64,000 nucleotides of DNA, from contig NZ_JACSPO010000001.1 of the NCBI RefSeq assembly GCF_014837105.1, positions 107,438 through 171,437 of the forward strand. Direction: 5' to 3'. Position numbers and translations under genes: made by a program. Shown piece after piece: positions 53,709 through 64,000 of the stretch; position 1 is the stretch's first letter, and the number at the start of each line of letters is the position of its first letter. The notes beneath the pieces were generated by a model. The model was given only the letters and a program-made list of their open reading frames with translations. It was not told the DNA's origin and did not search any database. The stretch is from Oceanitalea stevensii. GTDB taxonomy: Bacteria; Actinomycetota; Actinomycetes; Actinomycetales; Actinomycetaceae.

Positions 53709-55102
53709 TCCAGCTCACCGTCGCCCAGCTCGCCCAGGCCGTCGGCGGACGCCCGGTGGGTGTGGACCCCCAGCTCCTCCTCACCGGAGGGGTCGTCACC
53801 GACTCCCGCCTGGCCGGCCCCGGCTCCGTCTTCGTCGCCGTGCGCGGGGAGCGCACCGACGGGCACGCGCACGCCGCCGCGGCCCACGCCGCCGGCGCGG
53901 CCGTCGTCGTCGCCGAGCACGCCGTCGACGCCCCGCACGTCCTCGTCGAGGACTCCGTGGCCGCGCTCGGCGAGCTCGCCCGCGAGGTCCTCGCCCGGCT
54001 GCGGGCCGAGGGCTCCCTGCGCGTCGTCGGCCTCACCGGCTCCGTCGGCAAGACGACGACGAAGGACCTGCTCGCCCAGGTGCTCGCCCACGCCGGGCCC
54101 ACCGTCGCGCCGCGCGAGTCCTTCAACAACGAGATCGGCCTGCCGCTCACCGTCCTCTCGGCCACCCGGGAGACCCACTACCTCGTCCTCGAGATGGGGG
54201 CCAGCGGCCCGGGGCACATCGACTACCTCACCCGGATCGCGCCGCTGGACGTCGCCGTCGTCCTCGTCGTCGGGCACGCCCACATGGGCGGCTTCGGCAC
54301 GATCGACGCCGTCGCCCGCGCCAAGGCCGAGATCGTCGCCGGCCTGCTCCCCGGCGGCGCCGCCGTCCTCAACGCCGACGACGCGCGCGTGGCCGCCATG
54401 GCCGCCGCCGCGCCCGGGCCGGTCACCTTCTTCGGCCGGGGCGAGGGCGCCGAGGTCCGCGCCTCCGACGTCGCCCTCGACGAGCAGGCCCGGCCCTCCT
54501 TCGTCCTCCACACCGACGCCTCCGGCGCGCGCACGAGCCACCCGGTGCGCCTCGCGCTCCTCGGGGAGCACCAGGTCTCCAACGCCCTCGCCGTCGCCGG
54601 CGCCGCGCTCGCCCTCGGCCTGGACGCCGGCGCCGTCGCCCACGCGCTGAGCACCGCCGAGCGCGTGAGCGCGCACCGCATGGCGATCACCCACCGGCCC
54701 GACGGCGTCGTCGTCCTCGACGACGCCTACAACGCCAACCCCGACTCCATGGCGGCCGCGCTGCGCGCCACGGCGGCGATGCCCGCCCGCCGCAGGATCG
54801 CCGTCGTCGGGGAGATGCTCGAGCTCGGCGAGGAGTCCGAGCGCGCCCACGAGGACGTCGGTCGCCTCGCCGCGGAGCTGGGGGTCGACGTCCTCGTCGC
54901 CCTCGGCGCGGCGGGCGAGCCGGTGCGCCGTGGGGCGGGCGAGGGCCCGCAGACCCACTGTCCTGCCGACGCCGACGCCGCCGCGGCCCTTCTCGACGAG
55001 CTCCTCCAGGAGGGTGACCTCGTGCTGCTCAAGGGGTCCAACGGCTCAGGCGTGTGGCGCCTGGCGGAACGGCTGACGCAGGGGGGTGGCGCCGCGTGGT
55101 GA
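53705..55102 (+). CDS. murF: UDP-N-acetylmuramoyl-tripeptide-D-alanyl-D-alanine ligase
   Basis: Adds D-Ala-D-Ala to the UDP-MurNAc-tripeptide, 465 aa. The N-terminal UDP-binding domain begins [15 protein letters not shown]. The ATP site is [15 protein letters not shown], with [14 protein letters not shown] and the Mur-ligase [11 protein letters not shown] later. The N-terminus is complete by family comparison, so the lack of murE upstream is not due to a fused or truncated murF. GGTGGGGG precedes the GTG. It overlaps mraY by 4 bases. Confidence 0.95.
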   Translation: MIQLTVAQLAQAVGGRPVGVDPQLLLTGGVVTDSRLAGPGSVFVAVRGERTDGHAHAAAAHAAGAAVVVAEHAVDAPHVLVEDSVAALGELAREVLARLRAEGSLRVVGLTGSVGKTTTKDLLAQVLAHAGPTVAPRESFNNEIGLPLTVLSATRETHYLVLEMGASGPGHIDYLTRIAPLDVAVVLVVGHAHMGGFGTIDAVARAKAEIVAGLLPGGAAVLNADDARVAAMAAAAPGPVTFFGRGEGAEVRASDVALDEQARPSFVLHTDASGARTSHPVRLALLGEHQVSNALAVAGAALALGLDAGAVAHALSTAERVSAHRMAITHRPDGVVVLDDAYNANPDSMAAALRATAAMPARRRIAVVGEMLELGEESERAHEDVGRLAAELGVDVLVALGAAGEPVRRGAGEGPQTHCPADADAAAALLDELLQEGDLVLLKGSNGSGVWRLAERLTQGGGAAW

Positions 55103-56187
55103 CCGTCCTCGTGGCGGGGGCCACCGCCCTCGTCGTCGCGCTCTTCGGCACGCCGCTGTTCATCCGCTTCCTCACGAAGCGCAACTACGGCCAGTTCATC
55201 CGCCAGGACGGACCCACCGCGCACTACACCAAGCGCGGCACGCCGACGATGGGCGGCGTCGTCATCATCCTCGCCACCGTCATCGGCTACGCGGTCGCCA
55301 ACCTCACGGCGGGGCGCCCGCCCAACGCCTCGGGGCTGCTGCTCCTCTTCCTCATCGTCGGGCTCGGCCTCATCGGCTTCGCCGACGACTACATCAAGAT
55401 CAGCCGGCAGCGCTCGCTCGGCCTGCGCGCCCGCTGGAAGATCGTCGGCCAGGCCTTCGTCGGCATCACCTTCGCGGTCCTCGCGCTCCAGTTCCCCAAC
55501 GAGAACTTCCGCACCCCCGGCTCGACCCACATCTCCGGCGTGCGCGACACCTCGATCGACCTCGCCTTCGCCGGCGCGTTCCTCGGGCTCATCCTCTTCA
55601 TCCTCTGGGCGAACTTCCTCATCACCGCGTGGTCCAACGCCGTCAACCTCACCGACGGCCTGGACGGCCTGGCCACCGGGGCGTCGGCGATGGTCTTCGC
55701 GGCCTACACCGTCATCGCGATGTGGCAGTCCAACCAGAACTGCCAGTTCCTCTCCGACCCGAGCGCCGCGTGGTCCGCCTGCTACGAGGTCCGCGACCCG
55801 CGCGACCTCTCGCTCATCGGTGCCGCCCTCATCGGCGCCTGCCTCGGGTTCCTGTGGTGGAACGCCTCCCCGGCGCAGATCTTCATGGGCGACACCGGCT
55901 CCCTCGCCCTCGGCGGCGCGATCGCCGGCTTCTCGATCCTCACCCACACGCAGTTCCTCGCCATCGTCATCGGTGGCCTCTTCGTCATCATCGTCATGAG
56001 CGACGTCATCCAGATCGGCTTCTTCAAGGCGACCGGGAAACGTGTCTTCCGCATGGCCCCGCTCCACCACCACTTCGAGCTCGGTGGCTGGGGAGAGGTG
56101 ACGATCGTCATCCGCTTCTGGCTCGTCGCCGCCCTGTGCGTGGCCCTGGGCCTGGGCATCTTCTACGCGGAGTGGGTGACGGCGTGA
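55099..56187 (+). CDS. mraY: Phospho-N-acetylmuramoyl-pentapeptide transferase
   Basis: Forms lipid I on the inner membrane face, 362 aa with about ten membrane helices. Catalytic regions are [21 protein letters not shown] (in two overlapping motifs), [12 protein letters not shown] and the [10 protein letters not shown] histidine loop. An outer loop with NQNC and SACYEVRDP holds two cysteines. GTG at 55099 overlaps the murF stop; the adjacent in-frame GTG at 55096 is an alternative. Confidence 0.96.
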   Translation: MTVLVAGATALVVALFGTPLFIRFLTKRNYGQFIRQDGPTAHYTKRGTPTMGGVVIILATVIGYAVANLTAGRPPNASGLLLLFLIVGLGLIGFADDYIKISRQRSLGLRARWKIVGQAFVGITFAVLALQFPNENFRTPGSTHISGVRDTSIDLAFAGAFLGLILFILWANFLITAWSNAVNLTDGLDGLATGASAMVFAAYTVIAMWQSNQNCQFLSDPSAAWSACYEVRDPRDLSLIGAALIGACLGFLWWNASPAQIFMGDTGSLALGGAIAGFSILTHTQFLAIVIGGLFVIIVMSDVIQIGFFKATGKRVFRMAPLHHHFELGGWGEVTIVIRFWLVAALCVALGLGIFYAEWVTA

Positions 56188-57641
56188 GCGGGCTCGGCGA
56201 CGCGCACGTCGTCGTCGTCGGCCTCGGGACCTCCGGGCGTGCCGCCGTCGACGTCCTCACCACGCTCGGGGCCCGCGTCACCGGCGTCGACCGCAGCGAG
56301 GCCGCCGTCGAGGCGGCCCGCGCGGCGCTCGGCTCCCGCGTGGAGCTGCTCGCCGCCGCCGACGACGCCGCCCTCGCCGACGCCGTGCTCGCCGCCGGGG
56401 CGGACCTCGCCGTCGTGTCCCCGGGCGTCCCCGCGACCTCCCCGCTCCTCACCCGCGCGCAGGCTGCCGGCCTGCCGTGCTGGAGCGAGGTCGAGCTCGC
56501 CTGGCAGGTGCAGCAGACGGCCACGACGACGGCGCCGGCGTGGCTCACCCTCACCGGCACCAACGGCAAGACGACGACGGTCGGCATGCTCAGCTCCATC
56601 CTCACCGCCGCCGGCCTGCGTGCCCCCGCGGTCGGGAACGTCGGCACCCCGGTGGTGCAGGTCGTGGCCGACGGCGGGGTGGACGCCCTGGCCGTCGAGC
56701 TGTCGAGCTTCCAGCTCCACCTCACCCACAGCGTGGCGCCCGAGGCCTCGGTCTGCCTCAACGTCGCCCCCGACCACATCGACTGGCACGGCTCCTTCGC
56801 CGCCTACCGCGACGCCAAGGCCCGCGTCTACGAGCGCACCCGCAAGGCCTGCGTCTACACCGACGCGACGACCCGCGCGATGGTCGAGCAGGCCGACGTC
56901 GCCGAGGGGGCCCGCGCCGTCGGGACGGTGCTCGGCACCCCGGCGGTCGGCGAGCTCGGGATCGTCGAGGACGTCCTGTGCGACCGCGCCTTCGAGCCGC
57001 GCCGGCAGACGACGGCGGCCTCCCTCGCCACGCTCGCCGACCTCGCGCACCTCGCGCCGCTGCCGGGCGGGCAGGTGCCGGGGCACGTCGTCGCCGACGC
57101 CCTCGCCGCCGCCGCGCTGGCCCGCGCCCACGGGGTGCCCGCCGCCGCGGTGACCGCCGGCCTGCGTGCCTACGACGGCGGGCGCCACCGCATCGAGCTC
57201 GTCACCACCCGCGGGGACGTCACCTGGATCGACGACTCCAAGGCGACCAACGCCCACGCCGCCCGCGCCAGCCTCGCGGCGCTGCCCGCCGGGCGCGGGG
57301 TGTGGGTGGCCGGGGGACTGGCGAAGGGCGCCACCTTCGACGAGCTCGTCCGCGACGTCGCCGACCGCCTGCGCGCCGTCGTCCTCATCGGGGTGGACCG
57401 CGCCCCGCTCCGCGAGGCACTTGCACGACACGCACCGGATGTGCCCGTCACCGAGGTCGAGGCTGGTGACACTGGGGAGGTGATGACCCACGCCGTCTCC
57501 GCGGCCGCGCGGCTCGCCCGCCCGGGCGACACCGTGCTGCTCGCCCCGGCGTGCGCGTCCATGGACCAGTTCGCGAGCTACGGCGCCCGCGGGGACGCCT
57601 TCGCCGCCGCCGTCCGCGCCCTGCCCGGGGAGCCGGCGTGA
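56184..57641 (+). CDS. murD: UDP-N-acetylmuramoylalanine-D-glutamate ligase
   Basis: Adds D-glutamate to UDP-MurNAc-L-Ala in the cytoplasm, 485 aa. The N-terminal Rossmann motif is [13 protein letters not shown], the ATP site [14 protein letters not shown], then [17 protein letters not shown] and [10 protein letters not shown]. The GTG start overlaps mraY by 4 bases and its stop overlaps ftsW likewise. Confidence 0.96.
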   Translation: MSGLGDAHVVVVGLGTSGRAAVDVLTTLGARVTGVDRSEAAVEAARAALGSRVELLAAADDAALADAVLAAGADLAVVSPGVPATSPLLTRAQAAGLPCWSEVELAWQVQQTATTTAPAWLTLTGTNGKTTTVGMLSSILTAAGLRAPAVGNVGTPVVQVVADGGVDALAVELSSFQLHLTHSVAPEASVCLNVAPDHIDWHGSFAAYRDAKARVYERTRKACVYTDATTRAMVEQADVAEGARAVGTVLGTPAVGELGIVEDVLCDRAFEPRRQTTAASLATLADLAHLAPLPGGQVPGHVVADALAAAALARAHGVPAAAVTAGLRAYDGGRHRIELVTTRGDVTWIDDSKATNAHAARASLAALPAGRGVWVAGGLAKGATFDELVRDVADRLRAVVLIGVDRAPLREALARHAPDVPVTEVEAGDTGEVMTHAVSAAARLARPGDTVLLAPACASMDQFASYGARGDAFAAAVRALPGEPA

Positions 57642-58906
57642 CCGCCGTGCAGCCGGGCCGCCTGCCGCGGGCCACCGCCACGGCCGCCGGCTCGCTGCGC
57701 ACCGGCGCGCGGGACACCAGCCACCCGGCCGTCCAGGGTCCGGCGGTCCTCAGCTACTACCTCGTCGGCGGGGCCACCCTCCTGCTCCTCGCCCTCGGCG
57801 TCGTCATGGTCCTCTCCGCGTCCTCGATCACCTCGATCCGAGCGACCGGCAGCCCGTACGGACAGTTCGTCAGCCAGGCGACCTTCGCGCTCGTCGGCGT
57901 GCCGCTCATGGTCGTCGCCAGCCGGATCCCGGTGCGCTGGTACCGCAAGCTGGCATGGCCCGCGCTCGGCCTGGGGCTGCTCCTGCAGGCCCTGATCCTC
58001 ACGCCGCTCGGACTGTCCGAGAAGGGCAACACGAACTGGATCTTCATCCCCGGCACCGGGCAGTCGATCCAGCCCTCGGAGTTCCTCAAGCTCGCGCTCG
58101 CCGTGTGGCTCGGACTCGTCCTCGCCCGCAAGGCCCACCTCCTGCACCGGTGGCAGCACGTCCTCGTGCCCGGCATCGCCGTCGCCGTCCTGGCGCTCGG
58201 GCTGGTCCTCGTCGGGCGCGACCTCGGGACGGCGATGGTCGTCGCGCTCGTCGTCGCCGGCGCCATGTTCGTCGCGGGGGTGCCGCTCAAGTGGTTCGGT
58301 GCCGCCGTCGTCGGCGCCGCCGCGGTCGTCTCCTTCCTCGTCATCTCCTCGCCCAACCGCATGCAGCGCATCACCGCGGTCTTCGGCGGCGAGTGCGACG
58401 AGAGCGCCGCCTGCTACCAGACCCTCCACGGGCTCTACGGGCTGGGCACCGGGGGCATCTCCGGCCTCGGGCTCGGGGCGTCCCGCGAGAAGTGGGCCTA
58501 CCTGCCCGAGGCCCACAACGACTACATCTTCGCGATCATCGGCGAGGAGCTGGGCCTGTGGGGCACGCTGCTCGTGCTCGGCCTGTTCGCCGCCCTCGCC
58601 ACCGGCATGTTCCGGATCGTGCGGCGCCACCCCGACCCGTTCGTCAAGATCACCACCGGTGCGATCGCGGCGTGGATCCTGGGCCAGGCGCTCATCAACA
58701 TCGGGGTCGTCATCGGCTTCCTCCCCGTGATCGGCGTCCCGCTGCCGCTCGTGTCGGCCGGTGGCTCCGCACTCATCGCCACCCTGCTCGCCATGGGCGT
58801 CGTCCTCGCCTTCGCGCGGGACGAGCCGGGCGCCAGTGCCGCGCTGCGCGCACGCCGCGGCGTCGTGCGCCGCTCGCTGGCGGTCGTGGGGCGCGGCCGT
58901 GGCTGA
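57638..58906 (+). CDS. ftsW: SEDS peptidoglycan glycosyltransferase FtsW
   Basis: Septal glycan polymerase working with FtsI, 422 aa. About 30 cytoplasmic residues precede ten membrane helices. SEDS features are QPSEFLKLALAVW, the large outer loop with the catalytic-type Asp region (GLGLGASREKWAYLPEAHNDYIF in two pieces) and GVPLPLVSAGGSALI. The big loop also carries ECDESAAC, a possible disulfide pair. GTG overlaps the murD stop. Confidence 0.95.
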   Translation: MTAVQPGRLPRATATAAGSLRTGARDTSHPAVQGPAVLSYYLVGGATLLLLALGVVMVLSASSITSIRATGSPYGQFVSQATFALVGVPLMVVASRIPVRWYRKLAWPALGLGLLLQALILTPLGLSEKGNTNWIFIPGTGQSIQPSEFLKLALAVWLGLVLARKAHLLHRWQHVLVPGIAVAVLALGLVLVGRDLGTAMVVALVVAGAMFVAGVPLKWFGAAVVGAAAVVSFLVISSPNRMQRITAVFGGECDESAACYQTLHGLYGLGTGGISGLGLGASREKWAYLPEAHNDYIFAIIGEELGLWGTLLVLGLFAALATGMFRIVRRHPDPFVKITTGAIAAWILGQALINIGVVIGFLPVIGVPLPLVSAGGSALIATLLAMGVVLAFARDEPGASAALRARRGVVRRSLAVVGRGRG

Positions 58907-60010
58907 GCTGCGCGCCCTCCTCGCCGGCGGTGGGACCGCCGGCCACGTCAACCCCCTCCTCGCGACGGCCACCGCGCTCCAGGCGCTGCCCGGCGGCGCG
59001 GAGATCACGGTGCTCGGTACCGAGGCGGGCCTCGAGGCACGCCTCGTGCCCGACGCCGGGCTGCCCCTGCGCCACGTCCCCCGGGTCCCGCTGCCGCGCC
59101 GTCCCTCGCCCGACCTCCTCCGCCTGCCGGGCCGGCTCGGCTCCGCGGTCCGCGCGGCGGCGGAGGCGATCACCGACTCCCGGGCGCAGGTGGTCGTCGG
59201 CTTCGGCGGCTACGTCGCCACCCCCGCCTACCTCGCCGCACGGCGCCTGGGGGTGCCCGTCGTCGTCCACGAGCAGAACGCCCGGCCGGGGCTGGCCAAC
59301 CGCCTCGGTGCCCGCTGGGCCCGGCACGTCGCCGTCTCCTTCCCGGGCACGCCGCTGCCGCGGGCGGTGCTCACCGGCCTGCCGCTGCGTGCCGCGATCG
59401 CCGCGCTCGTCGCCGAGCGGGAGAGCGACGCCGCCGCCCGCCGGGTCGCCGGCGCGGCCGCCCTCGGGCTCGACCCCGAGCGCACCACCCTCCTCGTCAC
59501 CGGCGGCTCCCTCGGCGCCCAGCGCGTCAACGAGGCCGTCTCCGCCGGCGCCCGTGCCCTCACCGACGCCGGGGTCCAGGTCCTCCACCTCACCGGGCAG
59601 GGCAAGGACGAGCCGGTCCGCGCCGCCACCGCCGGGCTGGCGGGCTACCACGTGCGCCCCTACCTCGACGACATGGCCAGCGCCTACGCCGTCGCCGACC
59701 TCGTCCTCGCGCGCTCCGGCGCCGGCACGGTGAGCGAGCTCGCCGCCCTCGGCATCGGTGCGGTCTACGTGCCCCTGCCCATCGGCAACGGCGAGCAGCG
59801 GCGCAACGCCGCCGACGTCGTCGCCGCCGGCGGGGGGACGATCGTCGCCGACGCCGAGCTCACGCCCGCCTACGTCACCGGCCCGCTCCGCGAGCTGCTC
59901 GCCGACCCCGAGCGCCTTGCCGCGACGGGACGCGCCGCGGCGGGGGCGGGCATCCGCGACGGCGCCGCGCGGCTCGCCGAGCTCGTCGTCGACGCCGCCC
60001 GGGTGACGCC

Positions 60011-60014
<4 letters not shown>
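58899..60014 (+). CDS. murG: Lipid II synthase, GlcNAc transferase
   Basis: Transfers GlcNAc from UDP-GlcNAc to lipid I at the inner membrane face, 371 aa. The glycine-rich loop is LLAGGGTAGHVNPLLA, the second GFGGYVATPAYLAA, and the donor site HEQNARPGLANRL and GGSLGAQRVNEAV. The GTG overlaps ftsW by 8 bases, the longest overlap in the cluster, and leads into murC with a 4-base overlap. Confidence 0.95.
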
Positions 60015-61368
<1,354 letters not shown>

Positions 61369-61372
<4 letters not shown>

Positions 61373-62301
61373 GGCCGCCGGCAGCGCCGCGCCAGCCGCG
61401 CCGCGGGCCGGAGGCGGACCAGCCGGACCAGCCGGCCGACGAGCCGCGCGAGGTCGCCCCCCGGCGCCCCGAGCCTCCCGACCGCTCGAGGGCGGTCACC
61501 GGTGAGCCGGCCGAGCGCCGGCGCTGGCTGCCCGTGCGCCAGCAGCCGGACCCCGCCCTGCCCCCGCAGCCCGGCTTCCTCGAGCGCCTCGCCGAGCAGG
61601 CCCGCGCACGGCGCCGCCTCGCCTGGCGCAAGGTGCTCCTCGCCGTCGGCGTGGTCACGCTCGTCGGCGGGGTCGCGTGGGCGCTGCTCGCCTCGCCCCT
61701 CCTCGCCCTCGACGTCGCGGAGGTCACCGTCTCCGGCGTCGGGGAGGGCACGACCGTTCCCCGCGAGGACGTGATGGCGCTCGTCGAGGACCGTGCCGGC
61801 ACGCCGCTCACCCGGCTCGACACCGGCGCCCTCGCCGAGGACGTGCGCGCGATCACGACGGTGCGCTCGGTGACCGTGACGCGCCACTGGCCGCGCGGCC
61901 TCGCCGTCGACGTCGTCCCGCGCGAGCCCGTCGCGGCGGCGACCGCGGAGGACGGCCTCGTCCTGCTCGACGTCGACGGCGTGGTCGTCGGCACGGCGCA
62001 GAAGGCGCCCGAGGGCCTGCCCCGGGTCACCGTGCCGCTGGAGGGGGAACGGGCGGGGGAGACCCTGAGCGCGGTCCTCACCGTGCTCGCCGAGCTGCCC
62101 GAGGACCTGCGCGCCGAGGTCGACACCGCCGGGGCGGTCAACCCGGCCTCGATCAGCCTCACGCTCACCGACGGCGCCGACGTCCGCTGGGGGAGCGTCG
62201 AGGAGTCCGACCTCAAGGCGGCGGTCCTCGCCGTCCTGCGCGAGCGGGAGGCCTCCGTCTACGACGTCACGGTCCCGCGCGCCCCCACCCTCTCCGACTG
62301 A
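61369..62301 (+). CDS. ftsQ: Cell-division protein FtsQ
   Basis: Bitopic divisome protein linking early and late division proteins, 310 aa. A long Pro/Arg/Glu-rich cytoplasmic N-terminus (1-80) is followed by a membrane helix (about 88-109). The extracytoplasmic POTRA domain begins LDVAEVTVSGVGEGTTVPRE and includes RSVTVTRHWPRGLAVDVVPREP (in two parts). GTG overlaps murC. It is the last gene before a 442-bp gap and ftsZ. Confidence 0.92.
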
Positions 62302-62322
62302 CCGCCCGCCCACCCCCTTCTC

Positions 62323-62342
62323 GCCGAGCGCTGAGCTGTTGC
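62323..62342 (+). repeat. Solitary copy of the ftsK-capA repeat
   Basis: GCCGAGCGCTGAGCTGTTGC, 18 of 20 bases identical to the array copies at 11005-11203, 21 bases after the ftsQ stop. It shows that the element is dispersed in the genome and prefers gene ends. Confidence 0.85.
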
Positions 62343-62683
62343 TGCCGGGGCGACGCACCAGCGCGTCGTGCCAATGCGCCGACAGCCGGATTCCGCCTGG
62401 TCCCGCTGGTGGTGCGTCCGGGACGGGCCAGCGTCCGGACGGCACCCTGGTGAGGGCGGGGGCGTGGGCACGTGCCACTAAGGCCGCGGGGCGGGACCCG
62501 GCTCGGCCTCAGCTCAAGGTCGCAGGCTGGTTCAGCGCCCGCTGCCCGCCGTCCGGAGCGCCTTTGTGGCACATGCCCGGACGGCAGCCCGACATCCGGG
62601 CGCGACACACCCACGGTGGTCGTTGCCGGGGCAGCACCGGGCACCTAGCGTTCCGGGTGCGCAAGAATGACATAAGTCTAACG

Positions 62684-62700
62684 CTCAACTAGAGGTTGAG
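62684..62700. promoter_or_regulatory. CTCAAC-TAGAG-GTTGAG dyad ahead of ftsZ
   Basis: A perfect 6-bp inverted repeat with a 5-base loop, within the unusually AT-rich segment 62665-62710 that includes CATAAGTCTAACG. It lies 43 bases before the ftsZ start, in the position of a promoter or operator or in the 5' leader. No bound regulator is known to me. Confidence 0.45.
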
Positions 62701-62743
62701 GGTTGGCCGAGGACCAGCAGCAGACTCAAGTGAGGGGGCCGAC

Positions 62744-63949
62744 GTGGCGGCACCGCAGAACTACCTAGCAGTGATCAAGGTGGTGGGCATCGGGGGCGGC
62801 GGTGTCAACGCCGTCAACCGGATGATCGAGGTCGGGTTGAAGGGCGTGGAGTTCATCGCCGTCAACACCGACGCACAGGCGCTGCTCATGAGCGACGCCG
62901 ACGTCAAGCTCGACGTGGGGCGTGAGCTCACGCGTGGGCTCGGCGCCGGCGCGGACCCCGAGGTCGGCAAGAAGGCCGCCGAGGACCACGCCGAGGAGAT
63001 CGAGGAGGTGCTGCGCGGGGCGGACATGGTGTTCGTCACCGCCGGCGAGGGTGGTGGCACCGGCACCGGTGGCGCACCCGTGGTCGCGCGGATCGCGCGC
63101 TCGCTCGGCGCGCTGACCATCGGCGTCGTCACCCGCCCGTTCACCTTCGAGGGGCGCCGCCGCTCGACCCAGGCCGAGGCCGGCATCGAGGCGCTGCGCG
63201 CCGAGGTCGACACGCTCATCGTCATCCCCAACGACCGCCTGCTGTCGATCTCCGACCGCAACGTGTCGGTGCTCGACGCCTTCAAGAGCGCCGACCAGGT
63301 CCTCCTGTCCGGTGTCCAGGGCATCACCGACCTCATCACCACCCCGGGTCTCATCAACCTCGACTTCGCCGACGTCAAGTCCGTCATGCAGGGCGCCGGC
63401 AGCGCGCTCATGGGCATCGGCTCGGCGCGCGGTGAGGACCGGGCGGTCCAGGCCGCCGAGCTGGCGATCTCCTCCCCGCTCCTCGAGGCGAGCATCGACG
63501 GCGCCTACGGCGTCCTGCTCTCCATCCAGGGTGGCAGCGACCTCGGGCTCTTCGAGATCCACGAGGCCGCCCGCCTCGTCCAGGAGGCCGCCCACCCCGA
63601 GGCGAACATCATCTTCGGAAACGTCATCGACGACGCCCTCGGCGACGAGGTGCGCGTCACCGTCATCGCGGCGGGCTTCGACGACCCGGGCACCAAGGCC
63701 CCGGCGCCGCTCGCCCCGGCGCGCCGCGCCGCCGCCCCGGCCACGCTCCCGAGCGCGCCCAGCGCCCCGGAGCCGCCCGTCGCCGCCAGCCCCGAGCCGG
63801 CCCGTCGTGAGCAGCCCGCCGAGCCGGTGCCCGCCTACGCGGGCAGCGAGGGCGAGCGTCGCGGCCTGGAGGTGCCCCGCGTCTTCGACGAGGAGCCGGT
63901 GCGCAGCCGCCGCGAGGAGGACCTCGACATCCCCGACTTCCTGCGCTGA
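62744..63949 (+). CDS. ftsZ: Cell-division GTPase FtsZ
   Basis: Tubulin-like GTPase that forms the Z-ring, 401 aa. [15 protein letters not shown] opens the GTP domain, the tubulin signature [10 protein letters not shown] lies near residues 103-112, and the T7 synergy loop [11 protein letters not shown] is present. A Pro/Ala-rich linker (about 320-385) leads to the C-terminal peptide DIPDFLR that binds partners. GAGGGGG precedes the GTG at 62744; an upstream in-frame ATG at 62696 lacks family similarity. Confidence 0.97.
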   Translation: MAAPQNYLAVIKVVGIGGGGVNAVNRMIEVGLKGVEFIAVNTDAQALLMSDADVKLDVGRELTRGLGAGADPEVGKKAAEDHAEEIEEVLRGADMVFVTAGEGGGTGTGGAPVVARIARSLGALTIGVVTRPFTFEGRRRSTQAEAGIEALRAEVDTLIVIPNDRLLSISDRNVSVLDAFKSADQVLLSGVQGITDLITTPGLINLDFADVKSVMQGAGSALMGIGSARGEDRAVQAAELAISSPLLEASIDGAYGVLLSIQGGSDLGLFEIHEAARLVQEAAHPEANIIFGNVIDDALGDEVRVTVIAAGFDDPGTKAPAPLAPARRAAAPATLPSAPSAPEPPVAASPEPARREQPAEPVPAYAGSEGERRGLEVPRVFDEEPVRSRREEDLDIPDFLR

Positions 63950-63982
63950 CCAGCGGTGCTCGAGCCCGCTGACCTCGGTCCC

Positions 63983-64000
63983 GGGGGGGGGGGGGGGGGG
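63983..64000. other. Terminal run of 18 G residues
   Basis: The window ends in 18 consecutive Gs, 33 bases after the ftsZ stop. No other homopolymer in the window approaches this length. Two-colour sequencers call missing signal as G, so a contig-end artefact is the likely cause. Confidence 0.7.

Larger units (their letters stand above)
62302..62743. other. ftsQ-ftsZ intergenic region
   Basis: 442 bp without a credible gene. It contains a single copy of the 20-bp repeat found after ftsK (62323-62342), a dyad CCGTCCGG / CCGGACGG (62549-62556 and 62577-62584), and an AT-richer stretch with the dyad at 62684-62700 close to ftsZ. Its length allows separate ftsZ promoters, as in other actinobacteria. 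Confidence 0.6.

Overview
The window is about 64 kb of very GC-rich, densely coding DNA with many GTG starts. Gene order identifies a Gram-positive actinobacterium, most likely in the order Micrococcales. The diagnostic run is dapA-rnj ... ftsK ... pgsA-cinA-clgR ... DUF3046-recA-recX-gluABCD-miaB-miaA-dapF-hflX ... lexA-(LysM)-nrdR, followed by the mraZ-to-ftsZ division and cell-wall (dcw) cluster. The first part matches, block by block, the recA/lexA region of Mycobacterium and Corynebacterium. The genus cannot be fixed from this sequence alone. I see no prophage, transposase, CRISPR array, tRNA or rRNA.

Layout. 1-7.3 kb: the end of dapA, RNase J, an SLC13-type permease, an AbgT-family transporter and an M17 aminopeptidase. 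7.3-8.1 kb: an orphan minus-strand gene whose N-terminus carries the LQR-GN-V-LL leader motif seen in actinobacterial polymorphic-toxin and contractile-injection-system cargo proteins. 8.3-10.9 kb: ftsK. 10.9-11.45 kb: a non-coding array of ten copies of a 20-bp repeat in two opposed blocks. 11.5-14.4 kb: CapA-like protein, pgsA, cinA and clgR. 14.4-20.7 kb (minus): membrane protein, Nei-type glycosylase and giant helicase Lhr. 20.8-22.9 kb: DUF3046, recA, recX. 22.9-26.2 kb (minus): glutamate ABC importer gluABCD. 26.2-35.6 kb: miaB, miaA, dapF, a lipoprotein, an RsmC-like methyltransferase (minus), hflX, a DinG-like helicase, ldh. 35.6-37.5 kb: lexA, a LysM SOS division inhibitor and nrdR. 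37.5-42.1 kb (minus): aldo/keto reductase, serA-type dehydrogenase and HelD. 42.2-49.5 kb: a three-gene histidine kinase/response regulator module, PAC2 protein, cold-shock protein, spermidine-synthase-like protein (minus), dinB, DUF3040. 49.6-64 kb: dcw cluster mraZ-rsmH-ftsL-ftsI-murF-mraY-murD-ftsW-murG-murC-ftsQ-ftsZ.

How it works together. Two blocks of conserved function dominate: DNA damage response (recA, recX, lexA, LysM division inhibitor, dinB, nei, lhr, DinG-like helicase) and cell division/peptidoglycan synthesis (ftsK and the dcw cluster). recA carries both a LexA box and a separate match to the LexA-independent (PafBC/RecA-NDp type) promoter. The lexA/LysM spacer has a LexA box lying over the lexA -35. 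In the dcw cluster almost all junctions overlap by 4 or 8 bases, implying translational coupling. The exception is the ftsI-murF junction, where murE is missing.

Most notable observations: (1) MraZ-type boxes (GTGG-N6-GTGG, 10-bp period) over the mraZ -10, plus four further pairs upstream in opposite orientation; (2) loss of murE from the dcw cluster, with a leaderless 12-codon ORF ending on the murF start; (3) the opposed repeat array after ftsK and a lone copy after ftsQ; (4) the orphan toxin-like leader protein; (5) a symmetric divergent promoter in which both -10 boxes lie in one 10-bp palindrome; (6) a recX that can only start at CTG. The window ends in 18 G residues, which looks like an assembly artefact.
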